The notes below the pieces were generated by a model. The model saw only the letters and a program-made list of their open reading frames with translations, was not told the DNA's origin and made no database searches. This document shows, in pieces, positions 1 to 8,857 of a stretch of DNA of 64,000 nt; position 1 is the first letter of the stretch, and each line of letters starts with the position of its first letter. The stretch lies in NCBI GenBank assembly GCA_028280615.1, contig JANQLK010000052.1, forward strand, positions 1 to 64,000. The letters are read 5' to 3'. Both the position numbers and the translations under genes were made by a program. This DNA is from Woeseiaceae bacterium (GTDB taxonomy: Bacteria; Pseudomonadota; Gammaproteobacteria; Steroidobacterales; Woeseiaceae).

Positions 1-171
1 GAGTGACGACAGCACCCGGATACGGTCCTCAATCCATTGCCGACGGTGCTCATAGCTCCTACCCGACACACGGTCTTCACCGCACAGGAAAGCGCGACGC
101 ACACAGCGCGAGGTGACGTGGTAGTACGGCGTCTCGGACAGGCAGACGATGTGTTTTCGAGCGCGTGGCAT
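1..171 (-). CDS. REP-associated tyrosine transposase (RAYT), N-terminal 57 residues only
   Basis: Reading leftward from the ATG at 171 gives 57 uninterrupted codons up to the window edge. The protein begins [11 protein letters not shown] and has the typical RAYT opening: a PYYH motif at residues 15-18, [11 protein letters not shown] at 21-31, then [11 protein letters not shown] at 40-50. This matches the start of the Y1_Tnp (IS200-like HUH tyrosine) transposases that maintain REP sequences. The catalytic HUH and tyrosine lie beyond the edge, so integrity cannot be judged. A repeat array sits directly upstream of the start, the expected arrangement for this family. Confidence 0.85.
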   Translation of the reverse strand, partial: MPRARKHIVCLSETPYYHVTSRCVRRAFLCGEDRVSGRSYEHRRQWIEDRIRVLSSL

Positions 172-221
172 GCGATCGACAGTAATCTCAAGTCATTTTT
201 ATATCGACCGATCAATCTGCC

Positions 222-388
222 AGGAATCAGCTGTTTTGTGCCTGTCCACGATTACTCGACTATGTGCCTGTCCACGATTACTCTGGGAATCGGCTGTTTT
301 GCGCCTGTCCACGATTACTGTCCCACGATTACTCTATGGTTTGCGCCTGTCCACGATTACTGTCCCGATTACTCTGTCCACGATTACT
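222..388. repeat. REP-like direct repeat array upstream of the RAYT gene
   Basis: The core CCTGTCCACGATTACT occurs at 241-256, 267-282, 304-319 and 346-361. A copy lacking the first base is at 374-388, with shorter remnants ending at 333 and 373. Two copies belong to a longer unit of about 34 bp (222-256 and 286-319) that also contains GGAATC(A/G)GCTGTTTTG. On the minus strand the core reads AGTAATCGTGGACAGG. Reading frames through the array are artefacts of the repetition. The position next to a RAYT gene suggests these are REP elements of that transposase; this is an inference. Confidence 0.8.
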
Positions 389-457
389 CCATTAGAGAGG
401 CGCTGGTGGTAACTCTGGCACCCGGCGGCCCACCGACTAATGTTCAGGCCTGCGTGT

Positions 458-1462
458 TCAGCGTCCGCAGGTCGGGCAGCGTCCCGCGCGCTCGGCTTCC
501 AGCATGCGTTGGACCTTGCCGGCGTCGAGAATCTGGCTCGCAGTCTCGCGGCCCAACCCGAGGCTCTTGCGGTAACGCTCCAGCTCCTGCTTTTCGGTCT
601 CGCTCAGCACACCGTCGTCCCAGGCGCGACGGGCAGATTCCTCGAACCGCGCCGAGCGCATCTTCAGTTGCGCGGCGAAGCCTGACGCGATGATGCCGGT
701 TGGCAGGGCCACCATGCCGAGCCCGACCACCGTGATTGCGGCACCGAAAACTTTGCCACCGGTCGTTACGGGCGTCACGTCCCCGTAGCCGACGGTGGTC
801 AGGGTCGAGAATGCCCACCACATCGCCGCCGGTATGCTGCCGAAATCGACCGGCTGCGCATCGCGCTCGAAGTAGTAGATCCCGGACGCCGCCAGCAGCA
901 TCACCGTCAACAGGATAAAAAAGGCGGCGGCGAGGCTGCGGCCGTTCTCGACGATCGCCGTTACCAGCATGTTCAGCGCCGGCGAGTAGCGCGTCAGCTT
1001 GAGAACGCGCAACAGGCGGACGGCGCGCAGGAAGCGCATGTCTGCGTTCCCGAACAGTCCGGCCTGCATCAGGAAGAACGGCAGGATTGCGAGCAGGTCA
1101 ACGATGGCGTGGAACGAAGTCAAGTAGCGTAGACGCCGGCCAAAGGCGTCGCGCAGGCTACCGTCGCCGCGCTCGCGTTCGATGCAACTCCAGGCGCGCA
1201 GCAGGTATTCGACCGAGAAAACCGACACGGTGATCACTTCGAACAGGAATAGTTCGTCGCCGTAGCGGGCCGCAAACGACGGTACGGATTCCAGCACTAC
1301 CGCTGCGACCGTGAGCACGATCAGGCTCACCAGCAGCACGTCCACGACGAGGCTCAGCCGGTCGCCGGCCTGTGCGGTCTCCAGGGCACGGAATACGATA
1401 GCGCGCAGTGGCGATCTGCGCTTTGAACCGGTGCCTGTCGTGATTCTGTCGATGGCCTGCAT
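458..1462 (-). CDS. Voltage-gated potassium channel (Kv-type, six transmembrane segments)
   Basis: The 334-residue protein is an inner-membrane ion channel. The selectivity filter TVGYGD is at residues 223-228, after a pore helix with WWAFSTLTT. An S4-like voltage sensor with arginines at three-residue spacing lies at about 143-158 (RFLRAVRLLRVLKLTR). Hydrophobic segments at about 40-58, 70-90, 118-135, 177-196 and 236-262 give the S1-S6 plan. The cytoplasmic tail (265-334) is charged and helical, resembling a SHOCT-like hairpin, and ends in CPTCGR, a single zinc-knuckle-like CxxC. Length and order fit the bacterial KvAP/Kch-type family. No operon partner is seen. Confidence 0.93.
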   Translation of the reverse strand: MQAIDRITTGTGSKRRSPLRAIVFRALETAQAGDRLSLVVDVLLVSLIVLTVAAVVLESVPSFAARYGDELFLFEVITVSVFSVEYLLRAWSCIERERGDGSLRDAFGRRLRYLTSFHAIVDLLAILPFFLMQAGLFGNADMRFLRAVRLLRVLKLTRYSPALNMLVTAIVENGRSLAAAFFILLTVMLLAASGIYYFERDAQPVDFGSIPAAMWWAFSTLTTVGYGDVTPVTTGGKVFGAAITVVGLGMVALPTGIIASGFAAQLKMRSARFEESARRAWDDGVLSETEKQELERYRKSLGLGRETASQILDAGKVQRMLEAERAGRCPTCGR

Positions 1463-1942
1463 GGCGTGCCCCCTCGTCGGGCAAAAGCACGCGACGGGTC
1501 ACAGCCGCGGGGCCGCGACAGCTGCCCTGCGCGCGCTTCTGCCCGGGGTATCGGCCGGCACGAGCCCGGCTTTAGTCGAGCGGGATGTCGCACCGTCGGC
1601 CGGGTCGCGCCCGTCCCCCCGTTTTCGGACAGTCGCTGCCGGACAGATTGTCGCTGCCGGACAGATTCGGCCTTGTTTCTCACGACCTTCACCAGCTGTT
1701 CGCCGACAGGCTCCCGGCGCCCTGCACCTTGGGCACGCTGTGGTTCTTCGAAACACTCGGCGACTACCAGGGCAACTTGAACAGCGGCAGCCGATCAGTG
1801 CGAGCCGTGAGGTATTTCTCTACGGCAGCCTCTAAGACGGCCGCTTTGACGTTCGAAGCCGTCGTTCGAGTAACCGCCTTCGGGATACACTTACTGCAGA
1901 GGTCAATATCTCTATGGTCGCAAACCCGAGGGCGAAAGATCT
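1463..1942. other. Gene-poor spacer between divergent genes
   Basis: About 480 bases lie between the potassium channel and the lipoprotein gene. Several overlapping frames are open on both strands, as expected at high GC, but none shows a recognisable domain, signal peptide or good ribosome binding site. The stretch contains a perfect 18-bp tandem duplication (listed separately). It must hold promoters for both neighbours, but no clear -35/-10 pair was identified. Confidence 0.6.
1632..1667. repeat. Perfect 18-bp tandem duplication
   Basis: GTCGCTGCCGGACAGATT is present twice without a gap, at 1632-1649 and 1650-1667. A further partial copy, CGGACAG, lies just before it at 1626-1632. It is intergenic; no function is evident. 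Confidence 0.85.
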
Positions 1943-2593
1943 GTGAAAAAAGCGAGAAATTGGTTGGCTGCACTTTGTCTGTTGTTCGTCGGATGTCAAT
2001 CTACGGCGGCGTCAGCCGCCGAAGCGTTGCTCAAACGATACGTGCCAGCCTCCGGGATTCCGTTCTCCGAAATCGACAATGTACGTATCGACGAGCTTCA
2101 CAAGCGGCCAAACACTTTCGTATTTGCAATCAACCGTGACACGGGAGATCAGGGCCGAGGCGCGTATTGGGGGACGCTGGACGAGATTGGCTGGATCCGT
2201 TTTTACGAGTCGGGTCCGCGGACATCGCTATTTCAGGTAAGTCTCATCGCAATCTCCGATGACGACCGGTTTTTGGCGGTGGAAACGACCGGAGAGGGGC
2301 ATCCGGTTCTGGACGTGTTCGAACTGCAGGACTGGCTACACTACGCGCCACGCGGTATGGACAGAGACGCTCCCCCTGTTGAGCCGATCGCAACGCTGAA
2401 TCCGTATCCGTTCAGCCTCAAATCCATCGGGTGGCGCGACAATCATTTCGTCATACAGAGCCATGGACGACTGGACGAGATTCGTGAGCGCCGCCGAACA
2501 GGTCGGACTCAATACTCGGACGAAGAACTGGAAAGTAACGAGAGCCACGTATTTCTTTGGAACGTGGAGAGTGACCAGATTCAAGTCGAATAG
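1943..2593 (+). CDS. Putative exported lipoprotein, unknown function
   Basis: A 216-residue protein starting MKKARNWLAALCLLFVGCQ. It has a classic signal peptide with a lipobox-like FVGC (Cys18), so it is probably a lipidated envelope protein; cleavage after ASA is an alternative. The mature part contains repeated short beta-like stretches (YWGTLDEIGWIRFYE, SLIAISDDDRFLAVET, IGWRDNHFVIQSHG, HVFLWN), suggesting part of a beta-propeller or beta-sandwich, but no family was recognised. It stands alone and converges on the kinase gene downstream. Confidence 0.7.
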   Translation: MKKARNWLAALCLLFVGCQSTAASAAEALLKRYVPASGIPFSEIDNVRIDELHKRPNTFVFAINRDTGDQGRGAYWGTLDEIGWIRFYESGPRTSLFQVSLIAISDDDRFLAVETTGEGHPVLDVFELQDWLHYAPRGMDRDAPPVEPIATLNPYPFSLKSIGWRDNHFVIQSHGRLDEIRERRRTGRTQYSDEELESNESHVFLWNVESDQIQVE

Positions 2594-2824
2594 CCAGGGA
2601 CGACTCATCCGTATACCCTCCGGAAGGCTATCAAGAGGGCAGTGTGAGAATTGTGTGACCGAGTGCTGCTTCGTTGTGCCATGTACTGAGTTTGCAGTGG
2701 ACGTCGCCCCGGTCGCTGTCGATTGACTCAATTTCTGAGAAGCGAAACGGCGAATTCCGAAGGCGGGGGTCAGAGGTTTGAGACCTCTCGGGCGCGTCAG
2801 CTCGAGATCCGCCGGGTTCGTCGT

Positions 2825-5647
2825 TCATTCGGGAACCGACTCTGCTGCGGGCGTAGACAATCGGCCAAGAATTGCGTCCAGTTCGCGGATTTGCGGGGCC
2901 TTCGGGTGCAATGAGAGCCGAAGCCGGCTCGCGGCTTCGGTCAGCCGGGCAAGGGTCGACGAGGAATCGTTTCTCTCGATGTCGGCGCGTGCGACTTCCG
3001 CATCTGCCATCGCGACAATCCAGCTTGCGGCCGGCAGCCCGTCCATTGCCAGCTCGCGGGCGAGTTGTGCATCCGCCGCGGCGCGATCGAAATCTCCCGA
3101 CCGGCGTCGATGGGCGGCGCGGGCGATCAACGCCTCGATGGCGGCGCCGCCCGGACGGCCGGCACCGTGTTCCTGTTCTTCGAATATCCGGACAAACTGT
3201 GCCGACGCTTCGTCGAAGCGGCCCTGGCGGCTAAGGGCCGTTGCGAATTCCTTGCGCGCGTTCCATTCCACGCTCTTCTGCGATCGACCCTGTCGCGCGA
3301 GCAGTTCGGTGAATATCGCTTCTGCCTTCCCGAATTCGCCGGCGCGGGCGAGGGCGATGGCGCCGCCCAGCCTGCCGGCGTATACGGCCGGGCTGTCCGC
3401 AGAGCCGCGTTGTTTCGCCAGAGCTAGCCCCTCCTCATAGGTCTCGAAGGCCCCCGGATGCCCGTACTCCAGCCGCCAGCGCGCGAGTGCGTAGACGTTG
3501 CTCACCGCCTCCATTGAATCTTCTCGGCCGGCCTCGCGCGTGATCGCCGCGGCTTTGTCCAGCTCGGCCTGCGCTTCTTCAAACCGCCCGAGGCGCTGCA
3601 GCATACGCGCGCGCCAGCGGCGATCGTAGGAGTTGCCTGGATGGGTTTCCGGGTTGACTCGTTCGCCTAGCGCGATGGACTCGTCGAGCAGCCGCAAGCC
3701 CTCCTCGGTCCGGTACGCCTGATGCAGGAAAATGCCGGAGTTGCCGATACGTATGATCGTGCCGGGGTGCCGTTCGCCCAACAGCTTCGTCGACAGATCG
3801 ATCGATCGCCGGTTGGTTTCGATGGCCTCGACGAAGCGACCGGATTGGGCGAGATTGACCGCAACGATGCCCAGCATGTCCAGCAGTTCGTCGTCCTGCT
3901 CGCCGATTCCTGTCTTGATCGCGATCGCTTGCTGCAAGAGCTCAAGCGCCTCGGGCGAGCGCCCCTGCCAGCCGAGCGCGCCGGCGAGGCGTGCCATCGC
4001 GAACGCGACGTCAGAGTGTTCGTCGCCGAGCACGCCGCGGCGCAGATCGAGAGCCCGCCGATAGCCGCCAATAGCTGCCTCGTGACGCTGTAATTCGTGA
4101 TTCGCTCGCGCGAGCGACGCGACCACGTCTGCAACGACAAGCGGATCGGCATCGCTTGTGTTTTCCAGCAGTCCAAGCGCCGTTTCGAGATGTGCGCGTC
4201 CGCTGTCGTACGCGCCGAGTTGGGTGTAACTGTCCCCGATCACGCGCAGAAGGCTGGCTTTGAGAATCGGCTGGGCATCCAGTTCGTCGATTCGCCGGCT
4301 GCCCTGTTCCAGCAGGTCGATTGCCGTAACTTCCTCGCCCTGCGCCGTCACGGGAGACGCGCCTCGAAAGAGCGCTGCCAGGAATTCGGAGACCTCGGTC
4401 GCTTCACGCGCGGCGAGATTGGCGCGATCGCGCTCCTCGGCCAGGCGCAGCGTGTGAAAGACGGTCAGCACAAGCGCCGCGATGACTGCCGTGGCCGCTG
4501 CCGTGACGGCCGTGCGATTGCGGCCGAAGAACTTCGCCGTTCGGTACGACCACGAAGGCGCTCGCGCCGATACCGGTCGCCCGGACATGAAGTCACGGAT
4601 ATCGTTCGCGAACTCGCGCACGGTTTCGTAACGACGCTCGGGTTCCTTGCGGATCGCTTTCATGACAATCCGATCGAGGTCGCCGACAAGTTGTCGCGCG
4701 CGGATACGGTCACCCGCTAGCGATGCAGCCTGGCTGGGGTGCTGCGGTAGCGTCTCGCAGATCAGGCCCAGCAGATCGGAGGATCCCGGTTCGGCGCGGA
4801 ACGGTCGGCTTCCGGACAACAGTTCGTACAGCAGAACGCCGAGGCCCCAGACATCCGTCGAAAGCGTGACACGCTCACCGCGAACCTGCTCGGGGCTTGC
4901 GTATTCCGGTGTCAGAATTCGTGCTTCGATGCGGGTCAGCGCCGGGTCGACCGCGGTGTCCAGCAGCTTTGCAACGCCGAAGTCGAGCAGTTTAGGCAAG
5001 CCGTCACCCGTAACGAGAATGTTCGACGGCTTGATGTCGCGGTGCACAACGAGCTGCCGGTGCGCGTACTGCAGGGCATCGCAGACTTTGAGAAACAGGT
5101 CGAGCCGGCCGTTGAGCGGCAGTTCCTCGCGGGCACAGTAATCGACGATCGATTCGCCTTCGATGTATTCCATTACGAGATAGGGCACGCCCGATTCCGT
5201 CGTGCCGCCGTCCAACAGGCGGGCTATACCCGGGTGATCCAGGTTAGCGAGGATCTGGCGCTCCTGCCGGAATCGCTCCAACAGCGTCGGCGAAGCGACG
5301 GTTGGACCGACCGTCTTGATCGCGACGCGCTGTTCGAACTCGCGGTCGTCTCGCTCGGCAAGATAGACGAAGCCCATCCCGCCGGAGCCGATAACGTCCA
5401 GCAAGCGATACGGCCCGATGCGCTCTCCTTCGTTGAGCCTGCCGCTGAACGAGCCGGCTGCCGCCTCGATGATGCTGTCCAGATCTGCTGCGCCGGCAGC
5501 CGGCTCGTCTATCAGCGCGACGACTTCCGCGGCAAGCGCCTTATCATCGCCGCATTGCGCCTCGATGAACTGGCGACGCTCGCTTTCGTCAATTCTCAGG
5601 GCTCCCTGATAGATGCGCTTTATGCGCTGCCAGCGCTCCTCGTCCAC
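2825..5647 (-). CDS. Membrane-anchored serine/threonine protein kinase with TPR repeats
   Basis: A 940-residue Hanks-type kinase. The glycine loop GSGGMG is at 87-92, catalytic Lys111 (VAIK), the HRDIKPSN loop with Asp204 at 202-209, DFG at 222-224 and SPEQV for the APE region near 251. One transmembrane helix at about 379-398 separates the cytoplasmic kinase from a long C-terminal TPR superhelix of the NB-ARC/TPR_12 type (about 430-900, units such as AIGGYRRALDLRRGVLGDEH). An N-terminal helical segment (1-60) is typical of this subfamily. The ECF sigma factor gene is immediately upstream on the same strand. Family knowledge links such kinases to phosphorylation-activated sigma factors; that link here is inferred. 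Confidence 0.93.
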   Translation of the reverse strand: MDEERWQRIKRIYQGALRIDESERRQFIEAQCGDDKALAAEVVALIDEPAAGAADLDSIIEAAAGSFSGRLNEGERIGPYRLLDVIGSGGMGFVYLAERDDREFEQRVAIKTVGPTVASPTLLERFRQERQILANLDHPGIARLLDGGTTESGVPYLVMEYIEGESIVDYCAREELPLNGRLDLFLKVCDALQYAHRQLVVHRDIKPSNILVTGDGLPKLLDFGVAKLLDTAVDPALTRIEARILTPEYASPEQVRGERVTLSTDVWGLGVLLYELLSGSRPFRAEPGSSDLLGLICETLPQHPSQAASLAGDRIRARQLVGDLDRIVMKAIRKEPERRYETVREFANDIRDFMSGRPVSARAPSWSYRTAKFFGRNRTAVTAAATAVIAALVLTVFHTLRLAEERDRANLAAREATEVSEFLAALFRGASPVTAQGEEVTAIDLLEQGSRRIDELDAQPILKASLLRVIGDSYTQLGAYDSGRAHLETALGLLENTSDADPLVVADVVASLARANHELQRHEAAIGGYRRALDLRRGVLGDEHSDVAFAMARLAGALGWQGRSPEALELLQQAIAIKTGIGEQDDELLDMLGIVAVNLAQSGRFVEAIETNRRSIDLSTKLLGERHPGTIIRIGNSGIFLHQAYRTEEGLRLLDESIALGERVNPETHPGNSYDRRWRARMLQRLGRFEEAQAELDKAAAITREAGREDSMEAVSNVYALARWRLEYGHPGAFETYEEGLALAKQRGSADSPAVYAGRLGGAIALARAGEFGKAEAIFTELLARQGRSQKSVEWNARKEFATALSRQGRFDEASAQFVRIFEEQEHGAGRPGGAAIEALIARAAHRRRSGDFDRAAADAQLARELAMDGLPAASWIVAMADAEVARADIERNDSSSTLARLTEAASRLRLSLHPKAPQIRELDAILGRLSTPAAESVPE

Positions 5648-5879
5648 GCGTCGAAACTCTCCTGATCTGCCGAATCAACGTTACCAGAGATACCGGGTGG
5701 AACGGCACGGACGACGCAGACGCAGCCTCGACACCGCAAGTAGCAGTCTCGAGCAGTTCAACGGGATCTTCATGAGCGTCTCCGGACAAAATTCTCCGAT
5801 CTTGTCTGGATGGGCGTGATCCGGCCGGTTCTGTTCAGAAAAACTTGCGGAGTTGGCTCCTGCCGTGGCGTTTCGCGCT

Positions 5880-6449
5880 TTATTCGTCGTGGGCTTCGTC
5901 GGCCATTTGGGTTCGCAACCAGGCCTTTGCGAGCGTTATGTCCTCGGCAAGCCGGGTCTTGGAAACATCCAGTGCCGCCGCCGCCTCTTTATAGGTGAGG
6001 CCGCCGAAGAAGACGAGTTCGACGGCGCTCGCAAGTTGGTCGTCGAATTCGGCAAGCCGAAGCAATGCCCGGTCGAGATCGATGACATCCCGTTCTTGCT
6101 TGTCTCCCGCAACGGCGCCCTCGTCCAGTGTTACCGGACGCAAGCCGCCGCCTCTTTTTTCGCTTTTCTTTCGGCGTGCGTGGTCAACCAGAACTCGACG
6201 CATCGTGCGCGCCGCCATCGCGAGAAAGTGGCGCCGGTCCTCGTAATCGAGTTCCAGGTTGGCAAGGCGCAGGAAAGCCTCGTTGACCAGTGCCGTGGCC
6301 TGCAGCGTGTGCGTCGCGGTTTCCTGCCGCATTCGCCCGAGCGCCAGGCGGTGCAGTTCCTGATAGACATGCGGCATCAGGGCGTCGAGCGCTTGCTGAT
6401 CGCCCTGCTGCCACGCGTTGATCAGAATCGTCAGGTCCTTGTGAATCAC
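5880..6449 (-). CDS. ECF-type RNA polymerase sigma factor (TIGR02999-like, kinase-linked group)
   Basis: The GTG at 6449 preceded by a GGGGCTGGA-like site gives 189 residues beginning VIHKDLTILINAWQQGD; an ATG 81 bases upstream would add a poorly conserved tail. Region 2 contains NEAFLRLA and HFLAMAARTMRRVLVDHARR. Region 4 contains the helix-turn-helix LTYKEAAAALDVSKTRLAEDI. The linker is rich in Arg/Lys/Gly. No anti-sigma factor gene is adjacent; instead a Ser/Thr kinase-TPR gene follows 232 bp downstream. In related ECF sigma factors without anti-sigma factors, activity is switched on by phosphorylation by the neighbouring kinase. That mechanism is inferred here. Confidence 0.9.
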   Translation of the reverse strand: MIHKDLTILINAWQQGDQQALDALMPHVYQELHRLALGRMRQETATHTLQATALVNEAFLRLANLELDYEDRRHFLAMAARTMRRVLVDHARRKKSEKRGGGLRPVTLDEGAVAGDKQERDVIDLDRALLRLAEFDDQLASAVELVFFGGLTYKEAAAALDVSKTRLAEDITLAKAWLRTQMADEAHDE

Positions 6450-6706
6450 TCCAGCCCCTGGCGCACTGCGTCGTTCAAACCGGGATCGCCATTCTGGCAC
6501 GGAGCGGCGGGACAATTCAGTGATCGGCAATGAAACCTGTCGTCACTGCGGCAGCGAGCCGCGTGTCATCACCAGCAACGCACGCCACGTAACGTGCCGC
6601 GAGCACTGCGTGTACAGAACCTGGTCCTATGATGCGAACAGAGTCAGCAGCGCAACGAGCCAGACGAGATTGCCCAACGGTTCGTGACCATCCTGCTGAA
6701 TTGACG

Positions 6707-7903
6707 CTAGTCGATCGGACGGACGAGCCAATCCGTGATCGGGTTCCCCAGTTCGAAAGCCAGCGGCTGTCCACCCATGCGAATCTTCTCGAAGCGGCTG
6801 AAAAGCGCCGGGACGCCCTTGGCGTCGATCCACGCGTCGCCGTCCATCAGGTTGAAGTGGATGTGCGGCACCTGGGAGACACCCGAGTTCCCGACGTTGC
6901 CGATGAAATCGCCCGCCTTCACTCTATCGCCCACGGCCACGGGGATCGTGCCGGCACGCATGTGACACGTCAACGAGTACTCGCCGTTGCCGTGATCGAT
7001 CGTAACCAGGTTCCCCGCGAACACGTCATCGTCAGCCTCGAGCACGGAGCGCGGCGGCGTCTCTCCGATGCCGTACTCGGCGATGTCGTTTCTGACGTCG
7101 ACGACGACCCCGTCGCCGGCGGCATACACCGGCTCGTCGTAGCCCCAGTAGTCTGCGGGCGTTTCACCCGTGGTGCGATAGGGCAGGCCGTTCGGGCCGA
7201 GCCTGGTGAAGTCCCAACCGTACATCGTGAGCGAGTTCAGCCCGGTGCGCCGGTGGCCGGTCGTGAGATCGTTCCCCGCGTTCACGGCCCATGTTCCTTC
7301 GAACGGAAGGCGGAGATCGACCCGCTGATCGGGACGGACGAGAGGCACGGCGTGGCGGGCGACGCCGCCGGCTCCGGTCGCACTGGAAAGCGTGAGCGTG
7401 ACGTCAACACGATCGGCGCCGGCGAACCACGGCGCCGCCAGCGGGATCCGTACCCATGAGACCGCTTCACCCGGCGGCAGCGCGGGCCCCACCGGCGTCT
7501 CGATCGCCGACATGTGGTTGTCGACAAACTCGATGTTGTCCATGAAGTACTCGGTGGTGTCCGCGAACGCGCCCGCGATCCATTCGGTGCGCTCCATGTA
7601 CGCGGGCCCGTATGACGTCTCCCACAGCGTTTCGCCGCCTTGGACAAAAGTCATGTCCACACGCTCGACATCGAGAACGCTCGCCTCCCGCGAGTGGAAC
7701 ACAAGGTGGAAGAGCCACGTGAGCCGCTGGGTATCGGCGTGCGAGCCCGCCTCGTCCACGGGCGTGAACGCGCCTTCGCTCGCGGTGTACACGACCGCGG
7801 GCACGTGGCTCACGTCGACGTCGACGACCGGCGGCTGAGACGGCGCACACCCGACGGCGCTCGCGCCGAGGACGAAGGCAACGATGGAAATCCTCTCGAA
7901 CAC
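6707..7903 (-). CDS. Lipoprotein with degenerate M23 (LytM) peptidase domain
   Basis: The start is the GTG at 7903, five bases after AGGAG. The frame stays open upstream, but this start gives a clean lipoprotein signal: VFERISIVAFVLGASAVGC. The 398-residue protein has an N-terminal beta-rich region and a C-terminal LytM/M23 domain: VYAAGDGVVVDV, then NLVTIDHGNGEYSLTCHM, then VGNSGVSQVPHIHF. The HxH pair and the TCHM histidine are present. The usual HxGxD zinc motif appears as MYGWD, so the first zinc-binding histidine is replaced by Met. Loss of a ligand suggests a non-catalytic binding or activator role, as in EnvC/NlpD; this is an inference. Confidence 0.8.
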   Translation of the reverse strand: MFERISIVAFVLGASAVGCAPSQPPVVDVDVSHVPAVVYTASEGAFTPVDEAGSHADTQRLTWLFHLVFHSREASVLDVERVDMTFVQGGETLWETSYGPAYMERTEWIAGAFADTTEYFMDNIEFVDNHMSAIETPVGPALPPGEAVSWVRIPLAAPWFAGADRVDVTLTLSSATGAGGVARHAVPLVRPDQRVDLRLPFEGTWAVNAGNDLTTGHRRTGLNSLTMYGWDFTRLGPNGLPYRTTGETPADYWGYDEPVYAAGDGVVVDVRNDIAEYGIGETPPRSVLEADDDVFAGNLVTIDHGNGEYSLTCHMRAGTIPVAVGDRVKAGDFIGNVGNSGVSQVPHIHFNLMDGDAWIDAKGVPALFSRFEKIRMGGQPLAFELGNPITDWLVRPID

Positions 7904-8159
7904 TGACACTCCTGGTTGCAGCGCCCGCCTTTGACGACGGCGTAGACGCGCTTCATCGCGCCGAAGTCTTCGAGCGCTTTGCGCGGACAGTGTACATAAG
8001 GGGTCATTTTGGCGGGAGCGCAATCGCTGGAGCGAGCTGAAACCGGGCCGATGAAGGCAGATCGAGGCCGCCATCTGGCAGAGTCGGCCCCACCCCTCTT
8101 CGAAGGCAGGACGCGTCATTCTCTCTCTGTCGGCAGTCCGCAACCGCGCCTCACGGCAC

Positions 8160-8558
8160 TCAGGCTGCCGTCTTACGCTCCAGGTAGACCGTCCGAGTGA
8201 GCATCAGGAACAGCCCGATGCTACCGGTGAAGATGACGGCGAGCACCCATACCTCCGATTTCATGCCGGCGGCCCGCGCGCGGTTTTGGAGTAGGAAGAA
8301 CGCCGCCGTGACGCTCATCAGGCGGTCGAACCAGACCTGTAACCCCCAATGGGATCCCATTAGGGGCGGCAGGAAGCCCAAAGGCCCCTCCTCGACGATC
8401 GCGAGGCCGGTCCACACCGTGAAGGGAACGACCACTACCGCCGGGATTAGCCAGGCCGGCGCGGAAATCCGTTCCTTGGTCTGGGTGACGAGCAGCATGG
8501 CGACGGCAGCGACTACAAAACCGGCGAGTGCAATCAACTCGGTGTGCGACATCCTCAA
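8160..8558 (-). CDS. Small integral membrane protein, four predicted helices, unknown function
   Basis: A 132-residue hydrophobic protein. Likely transmembrane stretches: ELIALAGFVVAAVAMLLV (7-24), LIPAVVVVPFTVWTGLAIV (37-55), a segment around residues 74-92, and VWVLAVIFTGSIGLFLMLT (103-121). The ATG at 8558 and another two codons later are both possible starts. No enzymatic motif is visible and the family was not recognised. It is divergent from the CadC-like regulator at 8858 across about 300 bases, so the regulator might control it. Confidence 0.65.
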   Translation of the reverse strand: MRMSHTELIALAGFVVAAVAMLLVTQTKERISAPAWLIPAVVVVPFTVWTGLAIVEEGPLGFLPPLMGSHWGLQVWFDRLMSVTAAFFLLQNRARAAGMKSEVWVLAVIFTGSIGLFLMLTRTVYLERKTAA

Positions 8559-8857
8559 CGCTCCATGTCAATTGATAAACGGCGACGCAAGATGGCGGCA
8601 CCATAGCGTATCGAGGTCAGGCGGGGCTAGTTTGTTCTCCGGCTCACCCGATCCGTCTGGTTGGCGGCCACTGAGACAAGGCCTCGCCGTCGAAGCTCGG
8701 GTCTGACCACCGCCGCATCCACCGGGCGACGATCGCGAATTTGAGACGCATCAAATAGGACAGGCACGACCGGCCGCCGAATCCATCCTGATAGTGCAGG
8801 AACCCCTGCCGACTGCGCGGCTGGCCCGGTTCGCCGTGTCACACGGGCTACCATGCC
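8559..8857. other. Divergent promoter region, no gene seen
   Basis: This spacer of about 300 bases separates a leftward membrane-protein gene from the rightward CadC-like regulator. No RNA gene or convincing operator was recognised. Confidence 0.4.

Noticed and set aside
37-693. Long open frame across the repeat array
   Set aside because: It is created by in-frame direct repeats and runs antisense into the potassium channel; no protein-like features.
1764-1973. 69-codon minus-strand frame in the spacer after the channel gene
   Set aside because: The end resembles a charged helix but there is no start context or family; could be decayed sequence, not supportable.
2772-2788. AGAGGT-TTGAG-ACCTCT hairpin between convergent genes
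   Set aside because: Only a 6-bp stem and no T-tract, so not called a terminator.
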